NCBI GenBank assembly: GCA_963576565.1
Contig: OY755038.1
Span: 64,260,908 to 64,324,907 of the forward strand
Length of the DNA stretch: 64,000 nucleotides
Origin: Aspidapion aeneum
Lineage: Eukaryota; Arthropoda; Insecta; Coleoptera; Brentidae
Direction of reading: 5' to 3'
Position numbers and translations under genes: made by a program. The notes beneath the pieces were generated by a model. The model saw only the letters and a program-made list of their open reading frames with translations. It had not been told where the DNA came from and did not search any database. Of the stretch, positions 32,306 through 43,051 are shown in pieces (the stretch's first letter is position 1; each line of letters opens with the position of its first letter).

Positions 32306-33178
32306 CACCGGCGGTTCTGCGGGTGCGGGAGGGGGGGAGGGGTTGTACTGCGGGAATTTCCCCCCTCAGGCCCGAAAAAAATATATTAGTTATAAAGGCT
32401 GGTAGCTGCTATAAATAAGTAAATGGCAAAAAAAAATTTGTTGGTTTTATTAGATTCCCGATAATAAGCGCATAGAAAAAAACGCAGAAGAAATATGCGC
32501 AACGGAAAAAAGCACATACGAAAAAAACGCACAGGGGAAAAACTTAAACAATAATAAAACCGGTAGATACACAAAATCAAGAAGTGGTCTGTACATTTGA
32601 CAAGACCTACCTAGTATGTACCCATCTATTTGTTTGTCGGTGCGCTATTTTTTTATACATTTTCATAACTGCATTTTTTGCAATTTTCAGACGTTTGCGC
32701 CACTTATTTTGTGTGTGCGAAAAATTTATTTTTTTCGAAGTTTTATGGTGTACGGTCAAAATGAACCCCGCATTCGGATTCAGCGCACCCAAGAACTTAT
32801 ATAGATAGGTAGGCCTGATCTAAGGTACAGAACACTTTTTTATTTCATATGCCGGTGTAAGTTTTCATAGATTTTCAAAATTTTAAGTTTTTTAAAACAC
32901 AAACTCTCGTCTTTTTTGTGGAGAAACGTTCCAATAACCTAACCTGTTACTTTTTCAAAAGGAAACATTCAAATTCTAGAAGCCTAACTTTATTTTATTG
33001 TGCACTGTTTTTATGTGCGCTATTTTCCGTGTGCGCCATTTCGGTGTGCGCGTTTATCCACGTGCGCTCTTCTCCTATGAGGATTTTTCCTGTGTGTGAG
33101 CTTTTTTCCTGTGCCCTAATTTACAGTCACTGCTTGACCATTACCCCCCCCCAGAATTTGGCTCCAGAACCGTTCTTG
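32306..33178. mobile_element. hAT-type non-autonomous element, 873 bp
   Basis: CACCGGCGGTTCTGCGG at the left pairs with CCAGAACCGTTCTTG at the right. An exact 8-bp duplication CTTGTAAT flanks it (32298-32305 and 33179-33186). Both halves carry degenerate GTGCGC-TTTTT words in opposite orientation (32460-32540 and 32990-33110). No transposase. The ends match those at 44360 and 46824. Confidence 0.8.
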
Positions 33179-33186
33179 CTTGTAAT

Positions 33187-33945
33187 CGACTTTGGAGAAA
33201 GTGAAAACCACATAGTTTTAACACGTTTCCAACGAAGGCATCAAACCATCAGTATAATTCAATGCAGGGAAGGCGTATTTTCCCAATATACGTAAAATAT
33301 TATATATATGATTTTCCCTCGGAGTAGTTGCGTCTGTTGATTTCACAAAGCTTATTCTCTACATGGAGCTATCGCCTGCATTCATCTGAGGATAGCCCAA
33401 GATGGTGGTGTTTGGGCATGAGCACTGTTTCTGTAGACTTTGATTAAGAGGGCCGGTACTGTGTGACCTCATAAATCCAAAAGTTTTCATGTTTTTTTCA
33501 CAAACTTTGGCATTTAACTTTTGACAAATTGATTTTACAGAAAAACTATAAAAAAATAGTAACTTTTTTGTCAACAAAAAAATAAGGAAAAAAATTTTAG
33601 ACCACCCCAAATCAATTGGCTATCGATCACTCAATTTTAAATCGTAGGATGTTTGCCTCATATTTATGTAGAATGGCCTATATGACGTCGTAAATCCAAC
33701 AGGGCAGCATTTTTTTACACACTTTGGCTTAAAGGTTTACCATAAACTAATAATATAAAGTTTATGGGTTTACCTAAATTAGTCTTACAAAAAAACTGTA
33801 AATAGTATTTTTTTTACCCAATAATTTTTTTACATCTTTGTTACTTTTTAGCTTATAAAGCTAATTTCTTTACTGTACTGTACTCAAATAAGTGAGTGTG
33901 TTTAAACTAAGAACTAAGTCTATATAATATAACATAATAAGTTTT
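33187..33945. repeat. Repeat remnant with diverged duplication
   Basis: The words ATAAATCCAA, ACACTTTGGC/ACAAACTTTGG and TTACAGAAAAACT/TTACAAAAAAACTG recur in the same order at about 33470-33560 and 33690-33800. A short palindrome TAAACTAATAATATAAAGTTTA at about 33746 interrupts the second unit. No gene. Confidence 0.45.
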
Positions 33946-34107
33946 TAGCTCACACATATACTATACTATAGTAGTGTGAGCTATGGTGATCCTAATTTTT
34001 TCGAGAAAAAAAAAGTTGCTCCGATTTCAAAATTTTTTATATATCTTTGCGTTTCAGATGATTTTGAAACTTTTTAGTTGCGTCGTCTGTCTGTCTGTCT
34101 GTCTGTA

Positions 34108-34138
<31 letters not shown>

Positions 34139-34237
34139 ATGTTCTGTCTGTAACGACCAACGCGCATAACTCAAAAACCGCTTGGCCGATTTTAATGAAA
34201 TTTGGTACCCAGGCTGGGTCTTGGGTCGAGATGGTCC
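33946..34237 (+). repeat. Dispersed repeat with (GTCT)n and an AACCGCTTGGCCGATTTT motif
   Basis: Starts with an AGCTCACAC...GTGTGAGCT hairpin. It continues with TAGTTGCGTCGTCTGTCTGTC and a (GTCT)n tract (34086-34138), then AAAACCGCTTGGCCGATTTT and ATGAAATTTGGTACCCAGG. The same architecture (a cytosine-rich microsatellite next to an AACCG-T-ACCGATTTT word) appears in other repeats of the window. Confidence 0.65.
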
Positions 34238-35019
34238 CCTGGCGTCTCATGGGTAGCGACAAGCCCACGTGACCTGCCTCGGAATTTCCATGGGCGACTC
34301 GTCAACTTACCTCGGAATAATTAGAGTACCTACTAGCAATTTTTATACAATATTGTAAATTAACCTCGGAATTTTTAATAATTAGAGTACCTACAATTTT
34401 TCTAGAAGTTTGTAATGCGATCTCAGAATATTAGAGTACCTCCGTAAAATTAACAAAAAAAATAAAGACAATACTTATATTTTAAGTTTTTGACCAACTT
34501 TTTATTTTTGAAATATAAATTAATACAAAAAAGACTACGAAACAATTTAATGCATACACTTTTACCATTAGATATAACATTAGTTATAGTACTTACCTAC
34601 AATGATAAAAAATATCATTTCTGTGAGATTACTCTAAATTTTGCCTTTTTTGTAAATTTGTTATAGTTTCTAAAGTCATTCCTGTGGTTCTGCCGTGCTT
34701 CCAATCAGGTAGACTTTGTGCAAAAACATAATTGTTTGAAAAATATTCCAAAACTTTTATTTTTGTATTTTACATCGATATCAGTAAGTCTTTTTTTTAA
34801 AAATAACATAACTTCTTTAGATTTGGGATTATTACATTTAACGGCATTATTAGAGATATATTACTTGAATATTAAATCAAGTAAAACAAACTTCAAACCT
34901 ATCAAGACTTCGAGCCTCGAGGTAAACCTGGAAGGTCACTCTAAAGTAGGAATGTTCAGGAAGCGAGAATAGTTTTTAATGGTACCTAGTCCTAATTCTC
35001 CACTATCGTTATTTTAATT

Positions 35020-35245
35020 TGATGTCCGATGTACGTACCATGTACGTCTGGAGTACGTACATATACATGGTGTACGTTTAATTGGACGTACCATGTAGGT
35101 ACCTAGTACGAGTTTCACTAAAATTACATCCCTACGACCGACGTATTATATATGGACGTCCAAAAATGTACGTTATATGTACGTATAGTACGTCGCAGAG
35201 TTGCGTATTATGTACTTACATAGTACGTACTTGTGCTGTCTGGGT
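35020..35245. repeat. GTAC-rich palindromic cluster (copy 1)
   Basis: Dense GTAC-containing words such as TGTACGTACCATGTACGTC, AGTACGTACATATACATG and TACATAGTACGTACTTGTGC fill 220 bp and end in GCTGTCTGGGTAG. Equivalent blocks lie at 39965-40195 and, inverted, at 62140-62360. Confidence 0.75.
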
Positions 35246-35439
35246 AGTGAACCAAACCGAACCAACCGAAACATATTCTCGAAAAATGTGTTATTCCAAC
35301 CTTTATCAATTAAGCGTAAACCTGTGATTTGGAGACAGTGTTTTTATGGAAAAAGGTCAGGGAGTGTCTGGACCGGTTAGAATACGTTTGCGATCAATTG
35401 GGAATAATGAGGAAAACACCAATTGATCGCAATTTTTTG

Positions 35440-36013
35440 TCTGAAAAAAATGTTGTTTTGGAAAAAATTTCCGTTTGAAAAAAATGTTTTCCGAACAAAT
35501 GTTAATTAGAAATAACTGTTTTCGTTTAAAAAAAAATGTTTTCGAAGAAATTTCCATCTAAAGAAACTATTTTCGAACAAATTTCCGATCGAAGAAAATA
35601 TTTTCGAACAAATCTTTGTTCGAAATAATGATTTTCGAATAAAATTCCGTTTGAAAAAAATGTTTTCGGACAAATTTCCATTTGAAGAAACTATTTTCGA
35701 ACAATTTTTCGATCGAAGAAAATATTTTCGAACAAATCTTTGTTCGAAATAATGATTTTCTAACAAAATTCCGTTTGAAAAAAATGTTTTCGGACAAATT
35801 TTCATTCGAAGAAACTGTTTACGAACCAACCAACGAAACCAATGAATTTTGAACAAATTTTCGGTTGGAAAAAATGTTTTCGAACAATTTTCCATTCAAA
35901 GAAACTGTTTTCGAACAAATTTTCGTTCGTAGAAAATATTTTAAAACAAATTTATGTTCGAAGAAAATGTTTTCGAACAAATTTCCGTTCGAAAAAACTG
36001 TTTTCAACAAATT
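35440..36013. repeat. 32-bp minisatellite, TTCGAACAAATTTCCGTTCG unit (copy 1)
   Basis: Units of 31 to 33 bp with the words CGAACAAATTTCCGTTCGAA and GAAAATGTTTT recur about 18 times. Since 32 is not a multiple of three, frames through it encode peptides of period 32 residues (MFSNKFPFE..., ENIFFKRKFVRK). These are by-products, not proteins. The array continues at 36913-36955 after the Penelope insertion. Confidence 0.85.
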
Positions 36014-36912
36014 GTGAAAGGCTTTCGCGGCCATCGTCCAATGGTGGGTGTGCTTTCGGGCTGTTCGGCCGTCGTCGTTGGAAATTCGTTCGCGACGTTT
36101 CGCCATCTCGAGTGGATGGCATCTTCAGGAGATGTTGACTGTTTGTCGGCTTCTCGAAGACTGGTGGTTAGTCTGTCGCGGGCGCAGGTTATATACGCTA
36201 TGGTGGGCGGGGCGTATATCAGAGCTGGTCGGTGATTGGTCACTTTCTCGAGATTCAATTTTGTTGTTATAAGCGAGCCGTTTAGTGTTTTTAAGAACCG
36301 GTACCCATGTTCTGTTAATTTTAAGAGTTTCTTCAGATCTGTTGAAGTTCTGCTGGTGTTTATGAATTTCGATTGCTTCTCTATAGAGTCTTGGAGAGTA
36401 TGAAGAGGAGGCGCAGAGAACTTGTGTGTCTTCGAATTTTATTCGGTGGTCTTCATTGTTTAGTGTGTGGTCTGCAACTGCGGATTTTTCCGTATGTCCG
36501 AGTCGACAGTTGGCTTTGTGTTCTTTGATTCTCGTGTTTACGGACCGTTTGGTTGTTCCGATGTAGACCCTTCCACAGGTACAGGGAATGCGGTATACCC
36601 CCGAAGAACTTAGTGGGTTCCTTATATCCTTCGCAGATCTGAGGTGGTTCTCGATCTTCTTAGATGGCTTGAAGATCGTTTTTATGTTGTGTTTTCCCAG
36701 AATCCGTCCGATCCTATCCGTCACTCTAGGGATGTAGGGTAGAAAGGCTCTTGAAGTAACTTCGCGGCTGCTCAGTCCACCGCTACTGTTACTTCTAGTG
36801 CTCGGCTTTGGTCGTATACATTTATCTATGTCGCTTTGAGTGTATCCATTTGCTACGAGGGCATTTTTAAGATGGTTTAATTCTTTGTCTAGATGTTCTG
36901 GTTCGCAGATTC
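36014..36912 (-). pseudogene. Penelope-like fragment with GIY-YIG domain, inserted in the minisatellite
   Basis: Reading leftward from 36919 the frame gives NALVANGYTQSDIDKCIR, FLPYIPRVTDRIGRILGKH, then the nuclease SSGVYRIPCTCGRVYIGTTK with RIKEHKANCRLGHTEKSAVADH-type follow-on. This is the C-terminal GIY-YIG module of Penelope-like elements with its upstream linker; the reverse transcriptase is absent (5' truncation). The ~10-bp word TCAACAAATT flanks both sides (about 36004-36013 and 36913-36922 region). Copies 2 and 3 lack it, so it came in after the hAT copies split. The frame is open for 264 codons, so the insertion is rather young. Confidence 0.85.
36093..36129 (-). ncRNA. Hammerhead-ribozyme-like core at Penelope 3' end
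   Basis: On the minus strand CTGAAGA, a stem TGCCATC/GATGGC with a small loop, and GAAACGTCG follow in order. CUGANGA-stem-GAAA is the catalytic core arrangement reported for Penelope-like hammerhead motifs. A complete stem III and UH cleavage site are not evident, so activity cannot be claimed. Confidence 0.45.
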
Positions 36913-37119
36913 TCAACAAATTTGCGTTCGAGGAAAATGTTTTCGAACAAAGTTTCGCGACCCGTCAAAACACCCAAACAAATACCTAGCCCGTGCAACA
37001 ATGGCTAGAGAAGGTATTGCTTTCGAGGAAACAAAAATGTTTTTGAGATGACGCCGACGAGATGAAAATGTTTTATTTGGGTGTATTTTGACTTATCTTA
37101 GCAATATCGGCGTGACGTC

Positions 37120-37207
37120 TGTGTGTGTATGTGTATGTGTTTGTGTGTACGTATATGTGTATGTGTTTGTGCGTACGTTAGGTGTGTGTGTGTGTGTGTG
37201 TGTGTAT
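37120..37207. repeat. (GT)n-rich microsatellite
   Basis: GTGTGTATGTGTATGTGTTT and a run of (GT)n between TTAGGTG and TATGCCTCTATG. The related tract in copy 2 is at 41405-41478 and, inverted, in copy 3 at 61455-61515. Confidence 0.9.
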
Positions 37208-37254
37208 GCCTCTATGTCTATAATAAAGCCTTTTTTACAATCATTACAGTTTCG

Positions 37255-37510
37255 ATTTTTTGTTTGGACCTTTTGTTTTTCAATATTTTGTTTTTCGCTC
37301 TTTTGCATTTTTGACTTCTTGTACTTTCCACCTTTTGAACTTTCGACCTTTTGTATTTTAGACCTTTTGTACTTCCGCCTTTTGTATTTTTGACCTTTTG
37401 AAGTTTTGGCATTAGTTTTTTTACCTTTTGTAGTTTCAACCTTATGTTTTCGACCTTTTGTGTCTTCGACATTTTGTTCTTTCGACGTTTTATTCGCCGC
37501 CCGCTTTTGT
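37255..37510. repeat. 16-bp minisatellite, CGACCTTTTGTATTTT unit
   Basis: About 14 units of 15 to 18 bp, each with CCTTTTGTA-TTTCGA. Copies at 41525-41790 and, inverted, 61245-61420. Frames through it yield lysine-rich or Phe/Cys-rich peptides without meaning. Confidence 0.85.
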
Positions 37511-37939
37511 TTGGACACCGTAATAAAATAATAGTAGGTATATTATAAACCTCGAGACTGCTGTGTTTACTTTTAATCCCGCCACAAGATTTTTAAGCCC
37601 GACCGGAAGGACGGCTATAATTTGCTAAGTGATTAAAAGGGACTTTAATGGCAATGTTTATATACTAAAAATAATAATAATCATAAAATAAATAAATATT
37701 AAACCACTTACTCCGGTACTCTAGCTTTAGCGTGTCAACCCCCGGTACATAATAATACAGTGGGCAGTGATAGTTTTCATTTATTTGGTGAGCTTTGGGC
37801 GCGTTGCTATGGTAGACATTAAACAAAAGTCAGTCAGACGCTAACAAACAAAGGAAAAATTTGCAAAAAATAATATTTATTTTCACAACAAACTAAATAG
37901 TCGAGAAAATGTTCGAATTACATTAAAGATTGAACCATA

Positions 37940-38200
37940 AACTAATTGAACAAACGAGGGATCAAAGAATACAGTCTTAATCTACTTTGAGATCAACATT
38001 GAAAATGCCGCCAAAGAAAGCAGCTTTCAGAGTACCGAAAATTCAATAAAAAGAATGTCGAACATTTCATCGAAAAGGTATTCCTGTTTTACATCCTGGA
38101 GAAGTCTAGAAAGTTAAATGCTTCGTTTATATGGAGGCTATGCCAAAGGACACAATAATAATAATCGAAACCAACCAAGTCATCAGCAAAGTACAGTAAA
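37940..38200 (+). pseudogene. Decayed tyrosine-recombinase-like fragment (copy 1)
   Basis: Corresponds to 60558-60767 in copy 3. The words ATTGAAAATGCCGCCAAAGA, GAAAAGGTATTCCTGTTTTA and ATGCCAAAGGACACAATAAT are retained but several indels destroy the frame. See copy 3 for the readable version. Confidence 0.4.
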
Positions 38201-38797
38201 CTTTCGCCAAGCTGGAAGCAACAGAATAACCGTATCTTGTATCATGATAGCTTTTTGTATTTTAATAAAATAAAATGATCAAAAATACTTATATTTTGCC
38301 TTTAAAGTTTTAAAGAAATTACTTGTGATCACAGAGGATAAAAAATACTACTTTAGTCTATAAAAAAAGGGAATAAACGTACACTTTTACGCCCTAGAGT
38401 GCATAAAGAAATTTATTAAATGATACAAAATCCAACAATAGTTTTTTATATTTTATAAAACATGTCAACTAATTATTTTTTGTTTCTTGCGCTGTGTGAG
38501 TCCTAATAAATATTTAAATCATAAAAAACTTAGTTTTTATATTCGATAATCTGAAAAAGCATTATTTTAATGGTTTGTTTATTTGTACAGTCTAAATATA
38601 TATAAGGGGTGTGATGGACAGTTCTTTACGTAACATTTGTAAACCATTTTATTTTTTTGAACAACAAAAATGCTACGCTCCTGACAGTGTCAGATTCGTC
38701 ATATAACCAAAAATATTTAACTGTCGTGTCGCTACCCTAAGAAGACACTAAGTCTTCGTGAAAGAAGACACTACGTCTTCGTGATGCAGTGACCCTA

Positions 38798-38805
38798 ATC
38801 CAGAG
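38798..38805. other. ATCCAGAG spacer between two hAT copies
   Basis: Eight bases between GATGCAGTGACCCTA (copy 1 end) and TAGGGTCACTGCATC (copy 2 start). The same word follows copy 2 at 43052-43059, as expected for an 8-bp target duplication. Confidence 0.9.
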
Positions 38806-39407
38806 TAGGGTCACTGCATCCTGGAAGCCTGGCGTCTCCATGGGTAGCGACAAGCCCACGTGACCTGCCTCGGAATTTCCATTGACGACTCGTCAACTTG
38901 CCTCGGAATAATTAGAGTACCTACTCGCAATTTTTATACAATATTGTAAATTAACCTCGGAATTTTTAGAGTACCTACAATTTTTCTAGAAGTTTGTAAT
39001 GCGATCTCAGAATTTTTAGAGTACCTACGTAAAATTTTTTTAAAGACAATACTTATATTTTAAGTTTTTGACCAACTTTTTATTTTTGAAATATAAATTA
39101 ATACAAAAAAGACTACGAATCAATTTAATGCATACACTTTTACCATTAGATATAATATTAGTTATAGTACTTACCTACAATGATAAAAAATATCATATCT
39201 GTGCGATTACTCTAAATTTTGCCTTTTTTGTAAATTTTATAGTTTCTAAAGTCATTCCTGTGGTTCTGCCGTGCTTCCAATCAGGTAGACTTTGTGCAAA
39301 AACATAATTGTTTGAAAAATATTCCAAAACTTTTATTTTTGTATTTTACATCGATATCAGTAAGTCTTTGTTTTAAAAATAACATAACTTCTTTAGATTT
39401 GGGATTA

Positions 39408-39772
39408 CAGTGGCGGATCCAGGGGGGGGCACTAGGGGCACTTGTCCCCCCCCCGAGAATTTTTTGAATATACAAAAAATTAGTAAAAAGTAAGGTTTTT
39501 GCTAATAAAAATTCAAAATTTTTGCCTGCGGCGCATGAAAGTGTCTACATATTGTTATTATCATCGAAATTATAACCACGTTTATTAATAAATTATCCTG
39601 AATTTGTAGCCTAAACTTGCAATTTTTTTTTAAAGATATATGTAAGAAATTGTACTTTTTAGTTCTGACTAATTTAATAAAATGCTGCTTAAAAAAATAA
39701 ATACCGTTTTTTACCAACAGATAAAGTCACCTAAAGTGCCCCCCTCGAGAAGCACCTCTAGATCCGCCCTTG
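39408..39772. mobile_element. hAT-type MITE, CAGTGGCGGATCC ends, inside copy 2
   Basis: CAGTGGCGGATCCAG on the left and CTAGATCCGCCCTTG on the right are inverted repeats. TGGGATTA at 39400-39407 and 39773-39780 is an exact 8-bp duplication. Copies 1 and 3 show the empty site. The interior differs from the other three members, with GGCACTAGGGGCACTTGTCC near the left end. Confidence 0.9.
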
Positions 39773-39964
39773 TGGGATTATAACATTTAACGGCATTATT
39801 AGAGATATATCACTTAAATATTAAATCAAGTAAAAAACTTCAAACCTATCAAGACTTCGAGCCTCGAGGTAAACCGGGAATGTCACTCTAAAGTAGGAAT
39901 GTTCAGGAAGCAAGAATAGTTTTTAATGGTCCCTAGTCCTAATTCTACACTTTCGTTATTTTAA

Positions 39965-40195
39965 TTTGATGTCCTATGTACGTACCATGTACGTCTGGAG
40001 TACGTACATATACATGGTGTACGTTTAATTGGACGAACCATGTAGGTACCTAGTACGAGTTTTACTAAAATTACATCCCTACGACCGACGTATTATATAT
40101 ATGGACGTCCAAAAATGTACGTTATATGTACATATAGTACGTCGCCGAGTTGCGTATTATGTACGTACATAGTACGTACTTGTGCTGTCTGGGTA
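39965..40195. repeat. GTAC-rich cluster (copy 2)
   Basis: Same block as at 35020-35245, with few differences. Confidence 0.75.
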
Positions 40196-40384
40196 GAGAA
40201 CCAAACCGAACCAACCGAAACATATTCTCGAAAAATGTGTTATTCCAACCTTTATCAATTAAGCGTAAACCTGTGATTTGGAGACAGTGTTTTTATGGAA
40301 AAAGGTCAGGGAGCGTCTGGACCGGTTAGAATACGTTTGCGATCAATTGAGAATAATGAGGAAACCACCAATTGATCGCAAATT

Positions 40385-40945
40385 TTTGTTTGAAGAAATT
40401 GTTTTGGAAAAAATTTTCGTTCGAAAAAAATGTTATTTTGGAAAAAATTTCCGTTCGCAAAAAATGTTTTTCGAAGAAATGTTAATTAGAAATAACTGTT
40501 TTCGTTTAAAAAAAATGTTTTCGAACAAATTTCCATTTGAAAAAACTATTTTCGAACAAATTTCCGTTCGAAGAAAATATTTTCGAACAAATCTTTGTTC
40601 GAAATAATGATTTTCGAACAAAATTCCGTTTGAAAAAAATGTTTTCGGACAAATTTGCATTTGAAGAAACTGTTTACGAACCAATTTTCGATCGAAGAAA
40701 ATGTTTTTGAACAAAATTCCGTTCGAAGAAATGGTTTCCGAACAAATTTTCGGTTGGAAAAAATGTTTTCGAACAAATTTCCATTCAAAGAAACTGTTTT
40801 CGAACAAATTTTCGTTCGTAGAAAATGTTTTAAAACAGATTTATGTTCGAAGAAAATGTTTTCGAACAAATTTCCGTTCGAAAAAATTGTTTTTAACAAA
40901 TTTGCGTTCGAGGAAAATGTTTTCGAACAAAATTCCGTGACCCGT
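40385..40945. repeat. 32-bp minisatellite (copy 2)
   Basis: Same TTCGAACAAATTTCCGTTCG-type array as in copy 1, uninterrupted. The unit number differs from copy 1, so the arrays have changed length since duplication. Confidence 0.85.
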
Positions 40946-41040
40946 CAAAACACCCAAACAAATACCTAGCCCGTGCAACAATGGCTAGAGAAGGTATTGC
41001 TTTCGAGGAAACAAAAATGGTTTTGAGATGACGCCGACGA

Positions 41041-41418
41041 ATTCAATGGCAAATTCGAAAATTAATTAAAATATAGGCCATTCCATAAGAAAAATTGCAA
41101 CTTTATGTAATATCTCAAAAACTAAAAGTGACAGTTAAAATATAATTTAGCGGGTGAATTCCTCGTGACAAAGTCTATAAAACTGCAATTTACTCTAAAT
41201 CAAAATTTCCACTAATAACGAAGTTATAGACCCCCTTCAAAAATGCAGACTTTTCAAAAAGCCCCCGTAGCTCAAAGACGAGACGATATTTAAAAATGCG
41301 GTTTTCACTATAAGTCTTCCCTTGAAATTTGAGCCTCGCAATGTGTGGTCAGTTTTTCTCTGTCTCCCCTAGAAGTACCTTAAACCCCCTAAAAGTGCCC
41401 AATTTGGGACACCCTGTA
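41041..41418. repeat. Foreign repeat segment replacing hAT sequence in copy 2
   Basis: Between GATGACGCCGACGA and CGTATATGTGTATGTG, copy 2 carries about 378 bp where copy 1 has about 95 bp. The segment ends in TTTGGGACACCCTGTA, an end word shared with repeats at 2935, 12610 and 45764. Probably another dispersed element or a gene-conversion patch. Confidence 0.65.
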
Positions 41419-41790
41419 CGTATATGTGTATGTGTTTGTGCGTGCGTTAGGTGTGTGTGTGTGTGTGTGTGTGTGTATGCCTCTGTGTCTATAATAAAGC
41501 CTTTTTTACAATCATTACAGTTTAGATTTTTTGTTTGGACCTTTTGTTTTTCAATCTTTTGTTTTTCGCTCTTTTGTATTTTTGACTTCTTGTACTTTCG
41601 ACCTTTTGAACTTTCGACCTTTTGTACTTTCGCCTTTTGTATTTTTGACCTTTTGAAGTTTTGGCATTAGTTTTTTGACCTTTTGTATTTTCGACCTTTT
41701 GTATTTTCGACCTTTTGTAGTTTCAACCTTATGTTTTCGACCTTTTGTGTCTTCGACATTTTGTTCTTTCGACGTTTTCTTCGCCGCCCG
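41405..41790. repeat. (GT)n and 16-bp minisatellite (copy 2)
   Basis: (GT)n at 41450-41478 followed by CGACCTTTTGTATTTT-type units from 41525. It parallels 37120-37510. Confidence 0.85.
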
Positions 41791-43051
41791 CTTTTGTTTG
41801 GACACCGTAATAAAATAATAGTAGGTATATTATAAACCTCGAGACTGCTGTGTTTACTTTTAATCTCGCGACAAGATTTTTAAGCCCGACCGGAAGGACG
41901 GCTATAATTTGCTTAGTTAAGGGACTTTAATGGCAATGTTTATATACTAAAAATAATAATAATCATAAAATAAATAAATATTAAACCACTTACTCCGGTA
42001 CTCTAGTTTTAGCATGTCAACCCCCGGTACATAATAATACAGTGGGCAGTGATAGTTTTCATTTATTTGGTGAGCTTTGGGCGCGTTGCTATGGTAGACA
42101 TTGAACAAAAGTCAGTCAGACGCTAACAAACAAAGAAAAAATGTGCAGAAAATAATATTTATTTTCATAACAAACTAAATAGTCGAGAAAATGTTCGAAT
42201 TAAATTAAAGATGGAACAAACGATGGAGCAAAGAATACAGTCTATTTCTACTTTGAGATGGACATTGAAAATGCCGCCAAAGAAAGCAGCTTTCAGAGTA
42301 CCGAAAATTCAATAAAAAGAATGTCGAACATTTCATCGAAAAGGTATTCCTGTTTTACATCCTGGAGAAGTCTAGAAAGTTAAATGCTTCGTTTATATGG
42401 AGGCTATGCCAAAGGACACAATAATAATAATCGAAACCAACCAAGTCATCAGCAAAGTACAGTAAACTTTCGCCAAGCTGGAAGCAACCAGGAAGCAACA
42501 GAATAACCGTATCTTGTATCATGATAGCTTTTTGTATTTTAATAAAATAAAATGATCAAAAAAACCTATATTTTGCCTTTATAGTTTTAAAGAAATTACT
42601 TTTGATCACAGAGGATAAAAAATACTACCTTAGTCCATAAAAAAAGAGAATAAACGTACACTTTTATGCCCTAGAGTGCATAAAGAAATTTATTAAATGA
42701 TACAAAATCCAACAATAGTTTTTTATATTTTATAAAACATGTCAACTAATTATTTTTTGTTTCTTGCGCTGTGTGGGTCCTAATAAATATTTAAATCATA
42801 AAAAAACTTAGTTTTTACATTCGATAATCTGAAAAAGCATTATTTTAATGGTTTGTTTATTTGTACAGTCAAAATATATATAAGGGTGTGATGGACAGTT
42901 CTTTACGTAACATTTGTAAACCATTTTATTTTATTGAACAACAAAAAAGCTACGCTCCTGACAGTGTCAGATTCGTCATATAACCAAAAATATTTAACTG
43001 TCGTGTCGCTACCATAAGAAGACACTACGTCTTCGTGATGCAGTGACCCTA

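Larger units (their letters stand above)
34238..38797 (+). mobile_element. hAT-type element copy 1 (left end lost)
   Basis: Matches copy 2 (38806-43051) almost throughout. Homology begins at CCTGGCGTCTC near 34238, about 24 bp inside the expected TAGGGTCACTGCATC end. The right end GATGCAGTGACCCTA is intact at 38797. Between them lie a GTAC-rich cluster, a 32-bp minisatellite, a Penelope insertion (36014-36912), (GT)n, a 16-bp minisatellite and a decayed recombinase-like segment. A segment near the right end, GAAGACACTA-GTCTTCGTG, is doubled compared with copy 2. Superfamily is assigned from copy 3. Confidence 0.85.
38806..43051 (+). mobile_element. hAT-type element copy 2
   Basis: The left end TAGGGTCACTGCATC and right end GATGCAGTGACCCTA are a 15-bp TIR. 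ATCCAGAG flanks both sides. At 4246 bp it is longer than copy 3 because of a MITE at 39408-39772 and a replaced segment at 41041-41418. No transposase is encoded, so it would need one in trans. Confidence 0.9.

Noticed and set aside
32918..33295. 125-codon frame with SVCAISVCAF repeats
   Set aside because: Generated by the GTGCGC-TTTTT degenerate tandem words in the hAT element.
34074..34272. Frames with SVCLSVCL or DRQTDRQT
   Set aside because: They come from the (GTCT)n tract of a dispersed repeat.
35506..35895. Frames of about 80 to 130 codons with ENIFF-RKFVRK-type repeats (also 40433-40969 and 61548-61847)
   Set aside because: Translation of the 32-bp minisatellite; peptide period of 32 residues follows from the DNA unit.
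37088..37518. Open frames with VCVCVC or lysine-rich THTHT peptides of up to 141 codons
   Set aside because: They run through (GT)n and a 16-bp minisatellite; same in copies 2 and 3.
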